In this document: positions 7,570 through 16,414 of the stretch, in pieces
How the letters are laid out: each line of letters opens with the position of its first letter
Numbering within the stretch: the stretch's first letter is position 1
Source of the DNA: Cohnella baijiui
Lineage (GTDB): Bacteria > Bacillota > Bacilli > Paenibacillales > Paenibacillaceae
Reading direction: 5' to 3'
NCBI RefSeq assembly: GCF_020731285.1
Contig: NZ_JAJFOW010000049.1
Location: 1 to 45,235 of the forward strand
DNA length: 45,235 nt
Program-made: the position numbers and the translations under genes
Notes under the pieces: model-generated
What the model saw: the letters and a program-made list of their open reading frames with translations, nothing else
What the model was told of the DNA's origin: nothing
The model's database searches: none

Positions 7570-7918
7570 CGTACATCGGGCGCTCCACCGCCATTTCGCT
7601 GCAAAGTGAGTAGTTTAACTACCTACATCGACGCTCTACCGCCATTTCGCCGCGAGGTGAGTTGTTTAACTACCTACATCGACGCTCTACCGCCATTTCG
7701 CCGCGAGGTGAGTAGTTTAACTACCTACATCGACGCTCCACCGCCATTTCGCTGCAAAGTGAGTAGTTTAACTACCTACATCGACGCTCCACCGCCGCTT
7801 CCCCGCAAGGTGAGTAATTTAATTACCTACATCGACGCTCGACCGCCATTTCGCCGCAAGGTGAGTAGTTTAACTACCTACATCGATGCCCGACCGCCGC
7901 CTCTCCGCAATGTGGGAG
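7570..7918. repeat. 51-bp tandem repeat array, about 6.7 units
   Basis: Six full units start at 7581, 7632, 7683, 7734, 7785 and 7836, each exactly 51 bases, with partial units at both ends (from about 7570 and to about 7918). Each has a CACCGCCATTTCGC-like half and a half containing GTAGTTTAACTAC then CTACATCGA. Unit 5 reads GTAATTTAATTAC: both arms changed together. The period is 17 codons, so the array stays open as a 17-residue repeat in one plus-strand frame, but there is no start signal and I treat that as a by-product. Confidence 0.92.
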
Positions 7919-7980
7919 AAATGAAGCCTGCGGAAGACGCGCGCATGCGCCCATCATCAATCCCGCTTCCCTCAAATCAA

Positions 7981-8029
7981 ACAAAGGACCCCCATCCTCC
8001 GCGCAATCGCGGAAGAGGAAGTCCTTTTG
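7981..8029. terminator. intrinsic terminator of the mannoside operon
   Basis: AAAGGAC (7983-7989) pairs with GTCCTTT (8021-8027) around an inner CCGCG/CGCGG stem; on the minus strand the hairpin is followed by a T-rich stretch. It lies about 90 bases after the GH38 stop. A second GC-rich hairpin lies at about 8036-8085. Confidence 0.6.
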
Positions 8030-8118
8030 TTCGCCCGGCAAGGCCGGCCGTCCCCCCCGAACAAAGGGGACAGCCGCCTTGGCGATTCTGATCCCGCGTG
8101 AACGCTCTGCGCCTCGCC

Positions 8119-10923
8119 TCAGCCGTTCCGGCCGGCCCGGGGAAACCGGATGCCCGCGGTGAAAATCTCGCAGGCGCCCAGCGTCTCCGCGAAGCCGGAG
8201 CCGTCCTCGCCCGCCGGCAGCGCCTCGCCGACGCGCTCGAGCACGTCGCTCTCGTAGGCGCCGCCCGCCGTGCGAACGCGCAGCTCAGCCGACTCGGAGC
8301 GCAGGTTGTACCACCGGAGCATCAGATCGCCGCTCTCCTCGGCGATCTTCGCCGACGAGAATGCGACGCCTTCGCCCGTCCAAGCCAGCAGCGCGTCCGC
8401 CGGCTTCAGCGGGCCGGCGTGAACGCCCGTCTGAACGACCGTCCACGGCACCTGGAATTGATAGGCCTCGGCGAATGCGCCGTCCGTCGCGCCGTCTCCC
8501 GCATGCGGGATAATCTCGAGCTCGACGGCGTGCGGCCCGATGCATTGGGCTTCCGGCGTCGGGAAGACGCCCCAGTCGCCCAGCTCCGCCACCGAGCGCA
8601 GCAGGGTGACGGCGATCGTATTGCGCCCGTCGCGCAGCACTTCGTACTCGTTCAGCCCGAAGTTCGCGATGGCGAGGCCCTGTCGGCCGTCGCTCACGTC
8701 GGCGAATGCCTGTTGATGCTGCGCGTTGCTCGGGTTTTCCCATTCGACGGCCGGCACGGTGTCGCGCACCGCGACCTCGAAGATCGCGTCGGCGCGGTGT
8801 GCGGCGGCGTCGAGATCGGTTGGGAACAACGCGCGCACGCGGTGGTCCTTGGCCTGGTTGTCGAAGGCGGCGCGAATGCGGACGCCTCGGCCGCCGCGCT
8901 CCAGGCTGACCGTCGTCGCGATGACGAGCGGCACCGTTTCGCTGACGCGCTGCGCCTTGCGCTCAGGGAAGTAGACGGCTTCCTGCTTTTCGGTCTCGAA
9001 CGAGGCGTCCGCCGAAGCCGGAACGGCCCAGCGGTGTACGATCTCGATCGAAGCGCGGTAAGGCGTGTCCTCCACGACGCGGATATCGGCCGCGAGACCG
9101 CGTGTCGTAAGCGCCGTTTCGCCGTCCGGCTGCTTGTACATGTACTCGTTGCCGATGTCGCCGGTATCCTCGTAGACGAGCAGGTCGCGATACGTGCGCC
9201 CGGTGGCGCGGTCGGTGACCGTCAGCGTGCCGTCGTCCGCGACCTCGACGCGCAGCGCGCCGTTGTCGAGTGTCCGGCCGCCGTCGACCAGGGAGGCCGT
9301 GCCGGCATCCGCAGCGACCTCATTACCCGCCGCCGTCTTCACCCAGCCGTACGCCTTCACGCCGAGAGCGGGCACGTCTGCCGCTTCGAACGTCAGTTTC
9401 ACGCGCCGCGTCCAGTAAGGCTGGCGGAACTTGTCGTCCGGCAGATCATAGCCGAACTGCAGACCCAGATCGGTCATCGTATGCGGCACGACACGGCCTT
9501 CGGCGTCGACCAGCGTCCGCCCGCTCACGTCGATCGCCTTCATCCGTCCGATCATCTCGTTCGGCGCGAGGCCGTCGCGGTAGTAAATGCGGGCGACGTC
9601 CAGTTCCGCTTCGACGACGCCGCTGCGCCGCCAGCCCGTCGTGTTGTGCACGACCAGGGGCAGCGCGTCCTCGCCGTACGCGGCGAAGGTGGTCGTGTCC
9701 ACCGCTTCGGCGACGAATTGCTTGGCCTCGTCCACGATCGTCTCGGCGACGTGCCGGCTCTTGTCGAACCGGGCGACCATCTCGCGGTGCACCTCGTCGA
9801 CGCTGCAGCCGCAAATGCTGTCATGCGGATGGTTTTGCATAAGCGTCTTCCAAGCATAGGTGAACAGGTGATGCGGATACGCCATGCCGAGCGTGTGCGC
9901 AAACGCCGCAAGCGGCTCCGCCACGCCGGACAGGAGCGACTGCCCGCGCTGGTTCATCTGCTTGAGGTACACGCGGGCGGAGGCCGTGTTGACGAGCGTC
10001 GACCAGCCGTCCGTCCGCTGGCTGCGCAGCTCGCCCTTCACGACCGACAGGTCGTTCCGGAGCGCGCCGTTCAGCGCGGCGAGGTATTCCTCGAAGCTCG
10101 AATGCAGGAAGTCCGTGTCGGGATACAGCCGGCGCGCCACGCGCAGCGCCTCGGACAGGTCCGTCTGGATCGGCTGATGGTCGCAGCCGTTCATGAACAG
10201 CAGCTGTCCCGTCGACGCGTACTTGCCCGCTTCGGCCAGCTTGCGCTCCCAGTACGCCTTGGCTTCCGCCTCGTCGGTCGGAACCTCCATGCCGTTGCAG
10301 TACCAGTTCGCGAACAGGATGCCGAGCACCCGCGAGCCGTCCGGGCCTTCCCAGATCAGCTCGGAGAACGACGATTCGTAGGCCGAGTCGGCTACGGTGT
10401 TGTTGAAACCGGTCGGCTTCACGCCGCGGCCGAACACCGCATTATCAATGCCTGCCTGCCGCAGGATTTGCGGCGCCTGCCCGATGTTGCCGAACGTGTC
10501 GGGAAAGTACCCGACGCGTGCGATCGTCCCGTAGCGGCCGGCGTCCTGGTGGCCGATCTGCAGGTTGCGCAGATTCGCTTCGCCGCTCGTCAGGAACGCG
10601 TCCTGCAGAATGTACCACGGGCCGATTTGGATTCGGCCTTCGCGGACCCACTTCTCGAGGCGCTCCCGCTGATCCGGGCGCACCTGCAGGTAATCTTCCA
10701 AAATGATCGTCTGGCCGTCGAGATGGAAGCTCCGGTATTCCGGGTCCCGCTCCAGCGTGTCCATCAGCGTATCCATCAGCTTGATCAGCAGCACGTGATG
10801 CTTTTCGTAGGGCAAGTACCATTCCCGGTCCCAGTGCGTGTGGGAAATGATGTGCGCCTGGCGGCGCTCACCTTGTACGGCGTCGGCAGACGCCTCGGCC
10901 CCCCGTTCGTTCATCGAATTCAT
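8119..10923 (-). CDS. alpha-mannosidase, glycoside hydrolase family 38
   Basis: A 934-residue GH38 enzyme, a zinc-dependent retaining alpha-mannosidase. Seen: SHTHWDREW with candidate zinc ligands H30 and D32, nucleophile D142 in YFPDTFGN, and NHPHDSICGC with H367/D368, followed by the GH38 middle helical domain (about 300-390) and the large C-terminal beta domains. Bacterial relatives include MngB, which cleaves mannosylglycerate, and enzymes acting on alpha-1,3-mannose of glycans; the substrate cannot be fixed here. There is no signal peptide, so it is cytoplasmic. Start ATG has AGGAGGGG 9 bases upstream. It is the last gene of the operon, 19 bases after the GH-A gene. Confidence 0.95.
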   Translation of the reverse strand: MNSMNERGAEASADAVQGERRQAHIISHTHWDREWYLPYEKHHVLLIKLMDTLMDTLERDPEYRSFHLDGQTIILEDYLQVRPDQRERLEKWVREGRIQIGPWYILQDAFLTSGEANLRNLQIGHQDAGRYGTIARVGYFPDTFGNIGQAPQILRQAGIDNAVFGRGVKPTGFNNTVADSAYESSFSELIWEGPDGSRVLGILFANWYCNGMEVPTDEAEAKAYWERKLAEAGKYASTGQLLFMNGCDHQPIQTDLSEALRVARRLYPDTDFLHSSFEEYLAALNGALRNDLSVVKGELRSQRTDGWSTLVNTASARVYLKQMNQRGQSLLSGVAEPLAAFAHTLGMAYPHHLFTYAWKTLMQNHPHDSICGCSVDEVHREMVARFDKSRHVAETIVDEAKQFVAEAVDTTTFAAYGEDALPLVVHNTTGWRRSGVVEAELDVARIYYRDGLAPNEMIGRMKAIDVSGRTLVDAEGRVVPHTMTDLGLQFGYDLPDDKFRQPYWTRRVKLTFEAADVPALGVKAYGWVKTAAGNEVAADAGTASLVDGGRTLDNGALRVEVADDGTLTVTDRATGRTYRDLLVYEDTGDIGNEYMYKQPDGETALTTRGLAADIRVVEDTPYRASIEIVHRWAVPASADASFETEKQEAVYFPERKAQRVSETVPLVIATTVSLERGGRGVRIRAAFDNQAKDHRVRALFPTDLDAAAHRADAIFEVAVRDTVPAVEWENPSNAQHQQAFADVSDGRQGLAIANFGLNEYEVLRDGRNTIAVTLLRSVAELGDWGVFPTPEAQCIGPHAVELEIIPHAGDGATDGAFAEAYQFQVPWTVVQTGVHAGPLKPADALLAWTGEGVAFSSAKIAEESGDLMLRWYNLRSESAELRVRTAGGAYESDVLERVGEALPAGEDGSGFAETLGACEIFTAGIRFPRAGRNG

Positions 10924-10942
10924 CGTTCGGCTCCCCTCCTCT

Positions 10943-13900
10943 TTAAGCTTCGGCTGCGCCTTCGGCGCGCACGGCGACTTGGTCCGGCCGGTACACGCCG
11001 GTCACGCGGCCCGCCCGATCCGTCGCGAACAGGACGGCGCGTTCCCGTTCCAGCGTAAATCCGTATTGCACGCCCGTCCCGGCGTCCCGCACCTCGATCT
11101 CCGCGTCCCGCGCGAACTCCGAGACGAAGACGTACAGCGCCCCGTCGGCGAAAGACAGCTTGCGTCCGTAGACACCCTGCAGGTCGCCGCCGCGCGCCCA
11201 CGTCATCTCCGGCTGCCAGCCGGCCGTCTCGAGCGCGTACGCGTACAGCGCCGCGACCGTGTCGCTCCGCTCGTTCAGCTCGACCGGCAGCGGGCTCCAC
11301 AGGATGCGGCCCCGGCCGTGCGGCACGGCGACGACGCGATCAACCTCCGCGGTTCCGGCCTCCCCGGCCGGCACTTCCTTCATCACTTCGGCGATCCGAC
11401 GGTGCCCGTACGAAACCGGGTACGTCCGCTCGCCGATCGCGAGCCGCTCCTCGCGGACGACGTTGGCGAGCTTGCGCGCGCCCAGCGCGTCCGACAGGCG
11501 GTCGCCGTGACGCCAGTAGGCGTCTAGACCCGCCGGTCCGGTGAGCAGCAGCGTCGCGCCCGTCCGGCTCACGATGTCCAGCAGCCGCGCGAACGCGGCG
11601 TCGTCGACGTTGTGCGCCGAAGGCAGGATAATCAGCTTGGCCGGGTCCGTCTCCAGCGGCGCCAGATCGTACTCGGACACGCCCCGGAACGGCACGTTCA
11701 GCTCGTAGCCGAGCACCCGCGCCGCCCGCGTCGTCGCGTCGAACGCTAGCTTCCGGTTGGAGAAGTCGTTCGAATACGGGAACACCACGGCAACGTCCTC
11801 GAGGGCGCGATCGCGGAACAAATCCCGCGTCTCCGCCATGAACGCGCCGAAGTCGTAGGAGACGTCCGCCTCGGGCTTTTCCGTGCCGTCCGCCCGCAGC
11901 GCGCCGATGTGCGACTCGTTGGCGTTGTCCATGTAGAAGTTCGTGTTCCAGATCCACTGGATCGCCCCGGCTCCGCCCGCCGCGAAAGCATAGGCATACT
12001 TACGCTCCAGCATGGCGCGCAGCTCTTCCTCCGACCGCTTGGCGAAGCCAGCCGGCGTCTCGACGTACATGATCCCCGTCTCCTGCACCACGTTCGGCTT
12101 GTCCGCCGTCTTGGCGAAGACGCCGTCCCAGAGCAGGTAATCGTTCAGCCACCAAGAGTGCACCGTCGTGTAATCGACCGCTTCTCCGTAGAAAAACGGG
12201 GAAGGCCGCTGCGCGCCGAGCGCTTCGTCCTGACCGACGGTGACGAGGTGGTCCGGGCAGACGTCCTTGACCGCGTCATAGAGCTGCTTGGCCCAGCGAT
12301 TGTGCATTTCCATGGAGAACAGCGCGTAATCCAGCCAGCGCGTCCCCTTTTTGCCTTGGTGCATATCCTGCACGTCGAAGTTGATCTCCTCGGGCTCCGG
12401 GATCTTCGCGCTCGCGAAATCCGACAGCTCGCCCGGCGTCATGCTCCAACGCGCCTGCAGCGCTTCGATCGAGCCGTGGCGGCGCGCCAGCCACTCGGCG
12501 TACGCCGCCTGCTCGTACGGATCGCGGCTCGACCGCGGGCCGTCCGAGAAAATGCGCGGCGGATCGAACATCGACGGCTCGTTGATCAGGTCCCAATCGA
12601 CGTTCGTCGTGTCGCGGTGGCGGGCGGCGATCGATCGCACGAACCGCTTCTGCGCTTCGACGCTGCGCGGATCCAGGTACGGATTGCGCCCCTCCCACGT
12701 CTCGGGCGTGAAGGAGAAGAACGTGAACGTCAACTGCAGGCCATGCTTCTTCGCCGTCAGGATAAAGGCGTCGATCGCGCGCAGCACCTCCTCCGAGGCG
12801 TGGCCGTCGACCTGCATCACGTTGCGGTACGCCGTCCAGATGCCTGTGCGGATCCAGTTGATGCCCGCCTTCGCCATCTGCGCCATGTCGCGGTTCCAGA
12901 CGGCCGCGTTCGGCAGGAACAAAAACTTGCGCGCCACGTCGGACGTCATGTACGTCATGCCGACGACCGGCATCGGACGGCCGTCACGCTCGAAGTAGTC
13001 GCGCCCGGCGCGGATTTTGTCGCCCTCGCGCAGCAGCGCGGGGTCCGCCGCCCAGAAGCCCTGGCGCAGCGTACGCGATTCGCCCTCGTCGCTCGTCGCC
13101 TCGCACGTCACGGCGTAGTAGCCGCTCCGCAGCTCGATCGGCAGCGGCACACGCGCGATCTCCAGCGCTTCGCCGACCTCCAGGGACTGCGAGCCGGCAT
13201 ACACCTGCTCGCCCGTGCGCTCGTGCGTCACCGCGATGGCGAACGTCCACGTCGCCTTCGCCGCACGGGAGCCGGCCGCTCCCCTGCCCAGGCGCTGCGC
13301 CTGCAGCGTCAGGCTCGGCCGCTCGTGCAGCTCGTAGGAGGCGTAGCCCGGCTTCAGCCACAGCTCGGTCGTTCCTGCGGCGCAAAACGCCGCCCAGCGG
13401 CCGAGCGCCTCGACCCCGCCGCGCTCCGCGAAGCCGCGCCCGAGCGGCTGGTTGACGAACAGCCAGCGGCCGCCCGCGAAGTCGCCTTTCGTGTTCTCCC
13501 ACAGCACGGCGGGTGCGGCAACTTCCCGGCCATCAGCCGAGACGCCTTTCAGGAGCGCGTAAATGTGCGCGTCCATCGGACCGGCCGAACCCATCTGATG
13601 CGGGAGATCGCTTGACTTGGTCACGTGCGGCACGAGATTCCACGTGCCGGACACGTCGAACAGGTCCTCGCAGCCCGCGAAGAGCGGGATGTCCGCCAGC
13701 GCCGCGAGCCGGTCGATCGGCTCGCGCTTCACGTGCAGCATCTCGTGGATGCGCAGTTGGCGGTGATAGGCCGTCGTCTCCGGCTCCGCCTGCCAGACGC
13801 CGTCCGCCCGCCGCACCGGCATGCGGAACGGGGCGCCGCCCGCGCTCACGAGCCCGCCGCCCCGCTTCAGAAAGCCAAGGATCGCCTCCCAGGCGTCCGC

Positions 13901-14110
13901 CGGGAAATAGGGCGCGTGCAGCGAGACGAAGACGCCGCCCGGCGCTTCGTTCAGCCGCGCGGCGAGCTCCTCGGCGTCCGAGACGGCGCCGAGCGACCGG
14001 AGCGCGTCCAAGCCGGGCGCATCAAGAGACAAAGCCCCCGGGAAGGAGGCGTCATAAAAGAAAATCGTATGGGATGGGGAAGCAAGGTTGTCGGCCGACA
14101 GGTTAGGCAT
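10943..14110 (-). CDS. unassigned clan GH-A glycoside hydrolase, multidomain
   Basis: A 1055-residue protein. Order seen: an N-terminal domain resembling a class-I amidotransferase-like fold (about 10-100), a beta-sandwich region (about 270-370), a TIM barrel beginning near GMTYMTSDVARKF, then a second amidotransferase-like region (FPYSNDFSNRK to about 900) like the trimerisation domain of GH42 beta-galactosidases, and a C-terminal beta domain. Candidate catalytic residues are acid/base E511 in DLINEPSMF and nucleophile E677 in VVQETGIMY, the clan A pattern of retaining beta-glycosidases. There is no signal peptide. It overlaps GH125 by 8 bases (start within ATGCCTAA), implying coupled translation. 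Between two alpha-mannosidases it may remove a beta-linked sugar such as mannose; that is inference. Confidence 0.8.
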   Translation of the reverse strand: MPNLSADNLASPSHTIFFYDASFPGALSLDAPGLDALRSLGAVSDAEELAARLNEAPGGVFVSLHAPYFPADAWEAILGFLKRGGGLVSAGGAPFRMPVRRADGVWQAEPETTAYHRQLRIHEMLHVKREPIDRLAALADIPLFAGCEDLFDVSGTWNLVPHVTKSSDLPHQMGSAGPMDAHIYALLKGVSADGREVAAPAVLWENTKGDFAGGRWLFVNQPLGRGFAERGGVEALGRWAAFCAAGTTELWLKPGYASYELHERPSLTLQAQRLGRGAAGSRAAKATWTFAIAVTHERTGEQVYAGSQSLEVGEALEIARVPLPIELRSGYYAVTCEATSDEGESRTLRQGFWAADPALLREGDKIRAGRDYFERDGRPMPVVGMTYMTSDVARKFLFLPNAAVWNRDMAQMAKAGINWIRTGIWTAYRNVMQVDGHASEEVLRAIDAFILTAKKHGLQLTFTFFSFTPETWEGRNPYLDPRSVEAQKRFVRSIAARHRDTTNVDWDLINEPSMFDPPRIFSDGPRSSRDPYEQAAYAEWLARRHGSIEALQARWSMTPGELSDFASAKIPEPEEINFDVQDMHQGKKGTRWLDYALFSMEMHNRWAKQLYDAVKDVCPDHLVTVGQDEALGAQRPSPFFYGEAVDYTTVHSWWLNDYLLWDGVFAKTADKPNVVQETGIMYVETPAGFAKRSEEELRAMLERKYAYAFAAGGAGAIQWIWNTNFYMDNANESHIGALRADGTEKPEADVSYDFGAFMAETRDLFRDRALEDVAVVFPYSNDFSNRKLAFDATTRAARVLGYELNVPFRGVSEYDLAPLETDPAKLIILPSAHNVDDAAFARLLDIVSRTGATLLLTGPAGLDAYWRHGDRLSDALGARKLANVVREERLAIGERTYPVSYGHRRIAEVMKEVPAGEAGTAEVDRVVAVPHGRGRILWSPLPVELNERSDTVAALYAYALETAGWQPEMTWARGGDLQGVYGRKLSFADGALYVFVSEFARDAEIEVRDAGTGVQYGFTLERERAVLFATDRAGRVTGVYRPDQVAVRAEGAAEA

Positions 14111-15428
14111 CGAGCAATCCCTCCTGCATCGCTTTGTAGACGAGCTGCGAAAAGAGGCTGTTGGACCAGGCGAACCATTTGCGCGTGAACGTGTTCGGAT
14201 CGTCGGAGTGGAAGCCTTCGTGCATGTAGCCGGTGTCCGCGTCCGTCGCCTCGAGCATAGCGATCATTGCGAGCTTCTCTTCGGCGGTCGCCGCCGTCAG
14301 TCCCTGCATGGACAGCGCCATGTGCCAGATGTAGCCCGGCGGCGTGTGCGGGCTGCCGATGCCCTTGGCCGCGGCGCCTTCGTAGTAGAACGGGTTCGCC
14401 TTGCTCAGCGCGAAGCGCCGCGTATTCTGATAGACCGGATCGTCCGCGCCGACGTAGCCTAGATAGGGGATCGAGACGAGCCCAGGCGTGCCTGCGTCGT
14501 CGAGCAGCGCGTGGTTGCCGTAGCCGTCCGTTTCGTAGGCGTAGATCGGACCGAACTCCGGATGGCGGTAGATGCCGTACAGCTTGATCCCGTAGTCGAT
14601 CGCAAGCTCCAGACGCGCCATCTCCTTCTCGAACGACAGGTCCCGGAACACGAACTCCGCGATCTCCCGCATTTGCCGGAGCGTCACGACGGCGAACATG
14701 TTCGCCGGGATGTTGTAGTGGAACTCGCACGCGTCGTCGCTGGAGCGGAAGCCCGACCAGATCATGCCCGTGTAGTTGACCGGCATGCCGATGCCGTCGT
14801 TCATGAGCGAGTCCGTAATGATGCCGTTGTCCCGCTCGAACCGGTATGGCGACCGCTCGAAGTGGCGCTGCTCCGTCTTCCACAGATCGACGGCGGCGCG
14901 CATCGCCGCCTTGAAGTCGGCGTCGAAGATGTCGGCCGAACCCGTCGCCTTCCAGTAGGCGAACGCGAGGCGCATCGAGAAGCAGATCGAATCCAGCTCG
15001 AACTTGCGCTCCCATACCCAGGGAGACATGTCGGTTTTGTCGTCGGTGTTCCAGTGCCAGTCGTTCGCCATTTCGTTGAACGCGTTGGCATACGGATCGA
15101 TGCGGATATTGCGCATATGGAGCTTGATCAGCCCGCCGATGATCCGGCGCAGGTCGGCGTCGTCCTTGGCGAACGGAACGTAGTGGATGACCTGCTCGAC
15201 CGAGTCGCGCAGCCACATGGCCGGGATGTCGCCCGTGATGACGAACGTCGTGCCGTCGTCCAGCAGCTTGGTCGTCGTTTCGAGCGTATTCGGAAAGCAG
15301 TTTTTGAACAGCCGCAGCAGCTTCGGACGGTGCGCGAGGCGGCGTTCCGCTTCCTCCAGCACCTCCCGAATCGCCGCCGGCAGCGGCAGCTCCGGCATCT
15401 CGATCTTGGGCAGTCTGAATTGTTCCAT
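14103..15428 (-). CDS. exo-alpha-1,6-mannosidase, glycoside hydrolase family 125
   Basis: A metal-independent inverting alpha-1,6-mannosidase of the GH125 (formerly DUF1237) family, about 441 residues, normal length. Family signatures: FPNTLETTT, TFVITGDIPAMWLRDS, DPYANAFNE, WERKFELDS, SGFRSSDDACEF (candidate acid D231 or D232) and GYMHEGFHSDDP (candidate base E404). It is cytoplasmic with no signal peptide. Two ATG codons, 15437 and 15428, compete: GGAGG is 2 bases from the first and 11 from the second, so I use the second, with modest certainty. Its stop overlaps the start of the GH-A gene. Known relatives remove alpha-1,6-mannose from N-glycan-type chains. Confidence 0.95.
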   Translation of the reverse strand: MEQFRLPKIEMPELPLPAAIREVLEEAERRLAHRPKLLRLFKNCFPNTLETTTKLLDDGTTFVITGDIPAMWLRDSVEQVIHYVPFAKDDADLRRIIGGLIKLHMRNIRIDPYANAFNEMANDWHWNTDDKTDMSPWVWERKFELDSICFSMRLAFAYWKATGSADIFDADFKAAMRAAVDLWKTEQRHFERSPYRFERDNGIITDSLMNDGIGMPVNYTGMIWSGFRSSDDACEFHYNIPANMFAVVTLRQMREIAEFVFRDLSFEKEMARLELAIDYGIKLYGIYRHPEFGPIYAYETDGYGNHALLDDAGTPGLVSIPYLGYVGADDPVYQNTRRFALSKANPFYYEGAAAKGIGSPHTPPGYIWHMALSMQGLTAATAEEKLAMIAMLEATDADTGYMHEGFHSDDPNTFTRKWFAWSNSLFSQLVYKAMQEGLLDA

Positions 15429-15465
15429 CGTCGTCATGACCTCCGTAGGCGGGTCGTCGGGCCGA

Positions 15466-16380
15466 TTATTCCTTTACGGCGCCGACGGTCAACCCTTGAA
15501 TAAAATAGCGTTGGAAGAACGGATAAGCGAGCACGATCGGTCCGGTCGCGAGCACGACCATTGCCATGCGCGACGTATCCTGCGGCATCGACTGCAGAAT
15601 GCCGACGCCGAGCGACGGATTGTTCGTGTTCTGCAGGATGAACTGCATGCTGTTCTCGATCCGCATCAGCATCGATTGCAGCGGGACGAGGCTCGGCTTG
15701 TCGATGTAGAGCAGGGCGTTGAACCAGTCGTTCCAGTAGCCCAGCGTGCTGAACAGCGCGATCGTCGCGAGACCCGGCAGCGCGAGCGGCAGCACGAGCC
15801 GGAGGAAGATGCCGAGCTCGCTCGCGCCGTCGATCTTGCCGGACTCGATGATGGCGTCGGGGATCATCGTCACGAAGAACGTCCGCATGATCATGATGTA
15901 GAAGGCGTTGACCGCCATCGGCAGAATAAGTGCCCAGATCGAGTTCTGCAGGCCGAGCAGCTGCGTGGCCACGATATACGTCGGTACGAGGCCGCCATTA
16001 AACAACATCGTGAAAAACGCGAAGAATGCGAAGAAGTTGCGGTACTTGAAGCCTTTGCGCGAAATGGCGTAGGCAAACAGCGAAATAAAGACGAGGCTGA
16101 TCACGGTGCCAACCGCCGTAACGAAAATCGTAACCCCGTAAGAACGCAGCAGTTGGTCTCCGGCTTTGAACAGGTAGGTGTAGGCGTCGACGCTCCACTT
16201 TTTCGGGAACAGCGAGTAGCCGTTGCGCGCCAGCGTTTTCTCGTCCGTAAAGGAAATGATGGTGACGAACAGGAACGGGAAGACGCAGGCGATGGCGATG
16301 ATGGCGGCGATCAAGTTAAAAAAGACGTTCCAGGCAAGCGAGAGCTTATGAAAGTCGCGCGAACGCGTCATGGATGCCAT
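15466..16380 (-). CDS. carbohydrate ABC transporter permease (LplC/YtcP type)
   Basis: A 304-residue inner-membrane protein with about six hydrophobic segments, an EAA cytoplasmic loop (ESGKIDGASELGIFLRLVLP) and the family ending FFQRYFIQGLTVGAVKE. It pairs with the next permease to form the membrane pore of a type-I sugar importer of the YtcP/LplC group. No ATPase gene is present; such systems in Bacillus relatives borrow a shared MsmX-like ATPase. Start ATG has AGGAG 8 bases upstream. It lies 34 bases after its partner permease and 37 bases before GH125. Confidence 0.94.
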   Translation of the reverse strand: MASMTRSRDFHKLSLAWNVFFNLIAAIIAIACVFPFLFVTIISFTDEKTLARNGYSLFPKKWSVDAYTYLFKAGDQLLRSYGVTIFVTAVGTVISLVFISLFAYAISRKGFKYRNFFAFFAFFTMLFNGGLVPTYIVATQLLGLQNSIWALILPMAVNAFYIMIMRTFFVTMIPDAIIESGKIDGASELGIFLRLVLPLALPGLATIALFSTLGYWNDWFNALLYIDKPSLVPLQSMLMRIENSMQFILQNTNNPSLGVGILQSMPQDTSRMAMVVLATGPIVLAYPFFQRYFIQGLTVGAVKE

Positions 16381-16414
16381 AGGTCGAACTCCTTTCTCGA
16401 ATGCGGTCTCGTGC

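Noticed and set aside
7570..7918. CRISPR array
   Set aside because: The whole 51-bp unit is repeated without variable spacers, and no cas genes are near.
7423..8091. 222-codon plus-strand frame with 17-residue repeats
   Set aside because: It is the translation of the 51-bp tandem array; the period is a multiple of three, and no ribosome site or domain is seen.
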